Source of the DNA: an uncultured archaeon
Lineage (GTDB): Archaea; Thermoproteota; Nitrososphaeria; Nitrososphaerales; CALBXV01
NCBI GenBank assembly: GCA_937890045.1
Contig: CALBXV010000335.1
Span: 1-11,954 of the forward strand
Direction: 5' to 3'
Length of the DNA: 11,954 nt
The position numbers and the translations under genes are program-made. Positions within the stretch are counted from its first letter, which is position 1. Every line of letters starts with the position of its first letter. A model generated the notes under the pieces. The model ran no database searches and was not told where the DNA came from. It was given only the letters and a program-made list of their open reading frames with translations. Shown here one piece after another: positions 9,801-11,954 of the stretch.

Positions 9801-11954
9801 TTTTGAAGATTCTGAATCTACTTTTGAAGATGCTGAACAAACAGATAAAAAAACAGAAGGTGAAACTACAGAAAAAAGAACAGAGCCCGAAACTATTAAA
9901 GGGATAATTAAGGATTTCGTAACAAGTGCTACTGAAAAGTATTGGCCTGTTGTAAAAAAAGCCGGTTCTTCAAGTTTAGATAGAATGTTGGGCTTACTAA
10001 ACGCTGTATTTTCAGATTTAGTACAAATAGGACCGACAACAGATGATCTAAAAATAGCAAGTCTCCATACTCTTAAAGACACGGATTTCAAATGGACTCA
10101 AGAAGATATTGATTCTGGAAAATATACTAAAGATAATCCTAAAATTGGAGAATATAGTGCAATAAAATTTTATCGTGCTCTTATAGACTTAGGTATATCT
10201 GCAGAAGGAGCAAGAACTCTAGCTAATGAATATAAAAACTTTAAGTCTAAATATAATGAAATAGCGTATAAGAGCTCATTTGATGAGGATAATGATCCTA
10301 AAAATTTCGCAATACGCCAACCACTATCCATATTACTTCGAGAATATAATGAAGAAGGTGTAGGTACACTACCTGATCAAGTGTTATTTGGAATGATGAT
10401 AGGAGCGATGAACTTTAGACATCGTACTCCTCATAATGATAGATTCTCTGCTGATTGGGAAAAATCATTATTCTTATATGGGGGTAAAGATACTGTTCTT
10501 TCAAATAACGAAGAAAGAGAATTAAAAGATCTTGGGTATGGTTATAACGAAACTGCTGAACAGATAGGGCGAGATATTGCATCCTTATTACGGATGACTG
10601 CTAAAAGAGTAGCTAAAGATGGAAAAGTGACACAACATGGAGCTGATTTGTACTTTGGGCATCTTGGTATTGCTTTAGGAATGATGGCTTTAGAAGTAGG
10701 TCAACATACGGGTTTGTTTACAATTCATAGAAAAGTATGGAATTTTGGGGATGGTAACCAAAAAGGTAGAAATTTTAATGATGAAATTAAAATATATAAA
10801 GGCGGACCAAAAAAAGGCCAGCTTATACCAGAGGAGAAATTACGTGCGTATAGGCATATTAAAGTTCCAGAAGGAACAAATAACAAAGGAATTGCTAACT
10901 ATCCAAAACTTCAAGAAGTAAAAAGAAGAGCATTAGAAGAATTAGTTAAAGTTACTAAAACTAAGATGGTAACTTATGGATTTGAGCCTCTTCAAGAAAT
11001 TGCAGAAGTTTCAACTGATATCAAAAGAACTTTTGGAAATGTTCCTAAAAAAGTTATAACTGCTCTTAAAAACCTTCAAAAACAAAAATGGAATACATCT
11101 GAAACCCTGGATTCAGTAGTTGCTCTAGAAGGTCATAGAGATGTTTTAGAACAGTTAATGGGAGTAGTAGAACTTAAAGGGATAGGTAGGCATTTATCTG
11201 AAAAAGATTCTATTGAGGCTGCTAACAGAGATAAGATTACTGATTTAGAGGAAATTTTAGCAGCGTATGACGAGAATGGAGACAATAATTCATTAAAAGA
11301 TTTTTATTTCAAATATGAATTGCAGAATCAGCATCGTATTTTAATGCAAGGCCGCATTAATCCTCAACAAAGTAAAGTTACTAGATTCCTATTACAGTCT
11401 TGGGGAGCACAAACATATAATGCAGAAAATCTCTGGAAATTTAAATTAGCTGTAGCTCAGAATTTTGGTATTGGTGTAGATAAAGGGAATCTAGCATTTG
11501 CAGAGCAGGCATTTGATGACATTGTAGAAAATGAAAATGTTCAAGATGCAGTAAAAGCTTTAGTGAATATTCAAGAGAAAAAAGGAGACCCAAAAGAACA
11601 AGCTAAAAAATTAGCTGATGCGTTGGTAGCAATTAAAAGTACAGAAGATTACAAAGATAGTGATCTATCTCTTTTAAATGGTATCACTGCGTTAACTAAT
11701 TACATGCCTGATGGTACTCCACAAGCTGAATTTAAATCTGATGTAGTAATGGAAGTAGATGGTGTCTCTAATGGGTTTGCTATGAATGTTATGCAATTTC
11801 CCATGTTTAAGAATTTAGAGAAAATACTTAATCAGATAGGTAATTACTTTAATGTAGGATCTTCTCACGATACAACTCAAGAAGATGTTTATATGACGTT
11901 AGGCGGTCATGTTAAAGATGGGTCAACCGCTAAACAAAATTTTAAGTGGTATGC
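3850..11954 (+). CDS. Giant ejected virion protein: SLT transglycosylase plus N4-type virion RNA polymerase, 3'-partial
   Basis: The frame is open for 2,701 codons and runs off the window. Order of parts: disordered N-terminus with a G-N repeat (1-140); lytic transglycosylase domain (about 144-260, catalytic E172); proline-rich linker (338-519); helical region (520-1010); hydrophobic segments (about 1018-1207); coiled coils (about 1208-1362); further charged helices (to 1880); acidic linker (1881-2017); single-subunit RNA polymerase (about 2018 onward) with GR motif (R2502), GVDK (2542-2545) and motif A (D2637 in DGVSNG). The protein contains no cysteine. T7 gp16 (1,318 residues) has the SLT part but no polymerase; N4 vRNAP (3,500 residues) has the polymerase. 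If N4 spacing holds, motif B lies about 47 residues beyond the edge and motif C near residue 3030. It probably acts during DNA entry, cutting the wall and then transcribing early genes. Both domain calls are firm; the mode of action is inferred. Confidence 0.9.
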   Translation, partial: MGNEESLAEANKAFRKNGNGNGNGADTEITLTNPAPPLTEEEKSKALLQETLRRPNQQVHPPEYDEFGNLPSPPLNFDRILQNKKVEVNDRKVKSLKAVLPQKENTAAQVKEQKQKTSEWANEHNIELPEMPMVDHPEESPKKEEAIFTAIDGAAEEFGLPKKLFRALIEQESASGKQLTSQTGVVGIAQVTLPTMKEMMGEDEEGNPLGDRTNPAHSLYAGAKYLAKHIKDWKAKGFGEQQSQQLATMSYNTGFARVKEAIKATGETHPGMQKIEDAGIKLFKQRWDRVGQPGKRFTTKKQTALGSFIEGAKHWKKIHYKDGVLQHYKVEGSDTFTAVQKPKEPPISRTIDKSPIEVREPIEPSDIEIPGSVAAKLHPTQEIRETPEIKPRILGKVPSISSAVPVSKIPPTEQRDIDRPPIKARTPEKVFVPSEISPVPMIKGVDPRFSDVAAIPHTPSPVTTPELLQPTQRVDTEIKPIIRPTTSPRETTDLLIKKPIDQDPQEPVEPEVDVDNRDPGRDRQKAETQQKIEQQRREYEESKEEREKAGAIAEQFIEDKETYIRKRTSTPGVIAKTYETFKTGVEKAAESLAGIDVDKEWNQLKDTLAETPEIFQQGVKNNVDSIKGLAERFMEHKGITDVSWNQVIDYVTKNLAEFIDWIQQTERLERERLEKATGKKFAAGAYPGSPNEKKLNELKEKDNIEKVGGQGNWNAIQKDDQEGIQAGLDELADKIDGANQTGNDALVKTLTEQYVKLRKYKKVKLVQKATDTTYNRAKEPDYFRKYPLQISIDLDTGPSKGISSAWDMMPSEDIWKAGIGMIKMESLENRTPVVSTYGTNVFEHEDGGWSVRTHDGRVLNFRDEILAKSYGDYNAANARGEYENAPTSGSPREYFNRTMAGLMMPFELLGHAMTGPTTLIDHVTKWNKVEVSNNRSPITHEILTDFNNGTLPKTNEFYETLTILKESAEQNKSEANAIDRFATSYRKFFPVNQKHMAGAATAFKLLNQRKGTLHSLAFAFDNVGIFMEQGFDSIGFTLALTLGNLPVQLGMLASLAKGQSQIMIRDYIRDYGKEPSPEIMERIKISAAFSLAAEKISLGYMKGVVKGLPIVGDQVKWVGKVGAAINKSIDSNVATSLTKRLLVKPTISMFGEGVQERFSQEAEHYGIHGKWLPPEEGTLAIVSGMTAAPTVGGTLITANIGGKIVKKVLSRESLADQRKQFQYELNRIQLQLGQISKHTRISDLDAQIENLEVEVVPHDGSEGYGVETANERFQFHYDQARLNDIPHRDALADAQRRVENELKQLKQERDELANNTPTIRVKNTVIANDIRKQIANIDKLIAEGDNAQSIATLENQKRDLEAKLEAPVSKEELAYHQQALLTDKKIAEKLLIDSDPKASKEDKEAAKKGDPLGLKAIAALEQQLDNIAKITSVVLKPELGEPVTLAEDDPYKPEKGSGLKLRQLEGEKGEDGKEGKLVNTVELIPENPEWLDEQGRRKTEKDFPDKAAYQEFLNETKEFDANQEKGKAKLAELRKEQNKLEPEQVTAYRVSEVLRLLNEVSELNLDDDAKTAVRKIIQKFEETGILGPEAEEGKSLADKLFSGPDPFGDVQNASQEELQRLIEDPEITPETKTLLEAVKAANKIKESSRKNVHDKNIQEVGEEVVSGEEGDFKGLYTYRDDIIALYKNLDKTGVLALARKIEVQMQAMNVHAENLNKKLIAFKDAAQRNIDDPAGVDKDGNQLIWTVRGNRAVDEETGKLTGSREMTYSVQKMTEAEYTQQREVEGRYLNRIDANSRTAEPRQKNGSAKLIRTLEEEVKLGKYAVDAVNAYKDSSIDKQQKLRAVGASSNRTFQAELKNIKTKIGTPIVEIPDEVIESIGTTPEQEDQKSKDKKAEKEEKKPEGKFIKDEIAEVEAKIKAVKEKIADRDAKKGDKRSSLDEDNELEEELFRLQDQLAQLKILEEQSSEEQDEPSDESLGLPDETFEDSESTFEDAEQTDKKTEGETTEKRTEPETIKGIIKDFVTSATEKYWPVVKKAGSSSLDRMLGLLNAVFSDLVQIGPTTDDLKIASLHTLKDTDFKWTQEDIDSGKYTKDNPKIGEYSAIKFYRALIDLGISAEGARTLANEYKNFKSKYNEIAYKSSFDEDNDPKNFAIRQPLSILLREYNEEGVGTLPDQVLFGMMIGAMNFRHRTPHNDRFSADWEKSLFLYGGKDTVLSNNEERELKDLGYGYNETAEQIGRDIASLLRMTAKRVAKDGKVTQHGADLYFGHLGIALGMMALEVGQHTGLFTIHRKVWNFGDGNQKGRNFNDEIKIYKGGPKKGQLIPEEKLRAYRHIKVPEGTNNKGIANYPKLQEVKRRALEELVKVTKTKMVTYGFEPLQEIAEVSTDIKRTFGNVPKKVITALKNLQKQKWNTSETLDSVVALEGHRDVLEQLMGVVELKGIGRHLSEKDSIEAANRDKITDLEEILAAYDENGDNNSLKDFYFKYELQNQHRILMQGRINPQQSKVTRFLLQSWGAQTYNAENLWKFKLAVAQNFGIGVDKGNLAFAEQAFDDIVENENVQDAVKALVNIQEKKGDPKEQAKKLADALVAIKSTEDYKDSDLSLLNGITALTNYMPDGTPQAEFKSDVVMEVDGVSNGFAMNVMQFPMFKNLEKILNQIGNYFNVGSSHDTTQEDVYMTLGGHVKDGSTAKQNFKWY
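3898..3921 (+). repeat. Tandem AATGGT repeat, four copies
   Basis: Four copies of a 6-base unit (the last is AACGGT) lie in frame near the start of the giant gene and encode alternating N and G at residues 17-24. Its length may vary between strains without breaking the frame. Confidence 0.8.
4279..4629 (+). other. Domain: lytic transglycosylase (SLT, goose-lysozyme-like fold)
   Basis: Residues 144-260 of the giant protein show the SLT blocks in order: IEQES with the catalytic glutamate E172; G184-x-x-G187-x-x-Q190 within TGVVGIAQV; the helix SLYAGAKYLAKHI (218-230); and A247-x-x-x-Y251-N252-x-G254. These match the family motifs ES, GxxGxxQ, N-x-x-x-G-x-x-Y-L and AYNxG. The domain cleaves the glycan strands of peptidoglycan and in T7 gp16 helps the genome cross the wall. 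All key residues are present, so it should be active. It starts about 140 residues from the N-terminus, whereas in T7 gp16 the domain is at the very start. Confidence 0.93.
4861..5406 (+). other. Proline-rich linker of the giant protein
   Basis: Residues 338-517 contain 33 prolines in 180 (18%), mixed with I, V, E, K and T, and no predicted helix. The segment directly follows the transglycosylase domain. Its composition resembles extended periplasm-spanning linkers such as that of TonB, so it may act as a spacer; that role is inferred. Confidence 0.75.
6877..7470 (+). other. Hydrophobic, possibly membrane-active region of the giant protein
   Basis: Residues about 1010-1207 hold several long weakly polar stretches, mainly 1018-1058 (with the core IGFTLALTLGNLPVQLG), 1088-1130 and 1179-1207 (with VSGMTAAPTVGGTLITA), separated by charged helices. 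One connecting helix reads FGEGVQERFSQEAEHYG. None is a textbook transmembrane helix, but as a set they could insert into or line a channel through the inner membrane during ejection. Confidence 0.45.
7471..7935 (+). other. Coiled-coil region of the giant protein
   Basis: Residues 1208-1362 are dense in E, K, Q and R with leucine or isoleucine at heptad-like spacing, for example RVENELKQLKQERDELANN (1297-1315). They follow directly on the hydrophobic region and probably form helical rods. Confidence 0.6.
9490..9900 (+). other. Acidic, low-complexity linker before the polymerase
   Basis: Residues 1881-2017 are almost wholly charged or polar (E, K, D, S, T, Q), with a short coiled coil around 1905-1965 and an acidic tail after it. 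The segment marks a domain boundary. The folded sequence that follows begins about where an N4 mini-vRNAP-like core is expected from the position of the GR motif. Confidence 0.7.
9799..9840 (+). repeat. Two tandem copies of a 21-base unit
   Basis: Units 9799-9819 and 9820-9840 match at 17 of 21 bases and encode TFEDSES followed by TFEDAEQ in the acidic linker. This looks like a recent in-frame duplication. Confidence 0.75.
9901..11954 (+). other. Domain: single-subunit RNA polymerase, N4 virion RNAP type (incomplete)
   Basis: Residues 2018-2701 cover the N-terminal part of the polymerase up to just past motif A. GR is at 2501-2502, followed by INPQQSKVTRFLLQ; T7 RNA polymerase has FNPQGNDMTKGLL after its GR at 424-425. 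GVDK at 2542-2545 equals T7 GVDK ending at K472. Motif A is VDGVSNGFAMNVMQFP with the metal-binding D2637; T7 has FDGSCSGIQHFSAM at D537. From R2502 to D2637 is 135 residues, equal to R424-D559 in N4 mini-vRNAP as I remember it. Motif B (lysine and tyrosine) and motif C (second aspartate) must lie beyond the edge, so activity cannot be fully judged. Confidence 0.9.

Noticed and set aside
5876..10091. Reverse-strand open frames inside the giant gene (for example 5876-6097, 8278-8635, 9150-9446, 9705-10091)
   Set aside because: They lie wholly within the strongly coding forward frame, have no good ribosome binding sites, and their composition (runs of S, L, F, V) is what the complement of charged, AT-rich coding sequence yields.
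9901..11954. Ordinary T7-type early RNA polymerase gene or a multi-subunit-type giant phage polymerase
   Set aside because: The domain is fused in frame to a virion SLT protein in the late region and has N4-like motif spacing. The motifs are of the single-subunit family, and no DFDGD-type motif of multi-subunit enzymes was seen.
3850..11954. Assembly artefact joining two genes
   Set aside because: There is no stop, frame change or composition break over 8,105 bases, and the absence of cysteine is uniform along the whole chain. Raw reads could still be checked.

Overview
The window is a late-gene segment of a tailed bacteriophage, most likely a podovirus. It is AT-rich (about one third G+C in lines counted by hand) and every gene reads rightward. 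Three of the four genes start just downstream of a Shine-Dalgarno-like purine run. The host cannot be named. An AT-rich Gram-negative bacterium fits the wall-degrading, periplasm-crossing proteins and the use of Shine-Dalgarno sites. The sequence does not show whether the source is a free phage or a prophage.

Layout: (1) 1-1109 is the 3' end of an unidentified gene with several hydrophobic segments, cut by the left edge. (2) 1110-1171 is the only gap longer than 50 bases; it holds a TATAAATA box and a good ribosome binding site. (3) 1172-1828 encodes a small tryptophan-rich protein of 218 residues. (4) 1844-3799 encodes a charged, helical protein of 651 residues. (5) From 3850 to the right edge one reading frame stays open for 8,105 bases (2,701 codons, no stop), so the protein is longer than 2,701 residues. 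Genes 3 to 5 have the order and relative sizes of the ejection proteins gp14, gp15 and gp16 of T7-type phages. No terminator, tRNA, CRISPR or mobile element was seen.

The giant protein is the main discovery. Its N-terminal part carries a lytic transglycosylase (SLT) domain, as T7 gp16 does. A proline-rich linker, a region with hydrophobic segments, coiled coils and an acidic linker follow. The C-terminal part is a single-subunit (T7/N4 family) RNA polymerase, cut by the window edge just after catalytic motif A. The spacing between the GR motif and the motif A aspartate is 135 residues, the value I recall for the phage N4 virion RNA polymerase; T7 RNA polymerase has 112. The product therefore looks like a virion-packaged, injected enzyme that both opens the cell wall and transcribes the incoming DNA.

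Working model (inference): the two smaller proteins and the giant protein are packaged in the head and ejected ahead of the DNA. The SLT domain cuts peptidoglycan, the helical proteins form a conduit across the envelope, and the polymerase domain reaches the cytoplasm and starts early transcription. All 3,570 visible residues of these three proteins contain no cysteine, which fits passage through an oxidising periplasm.
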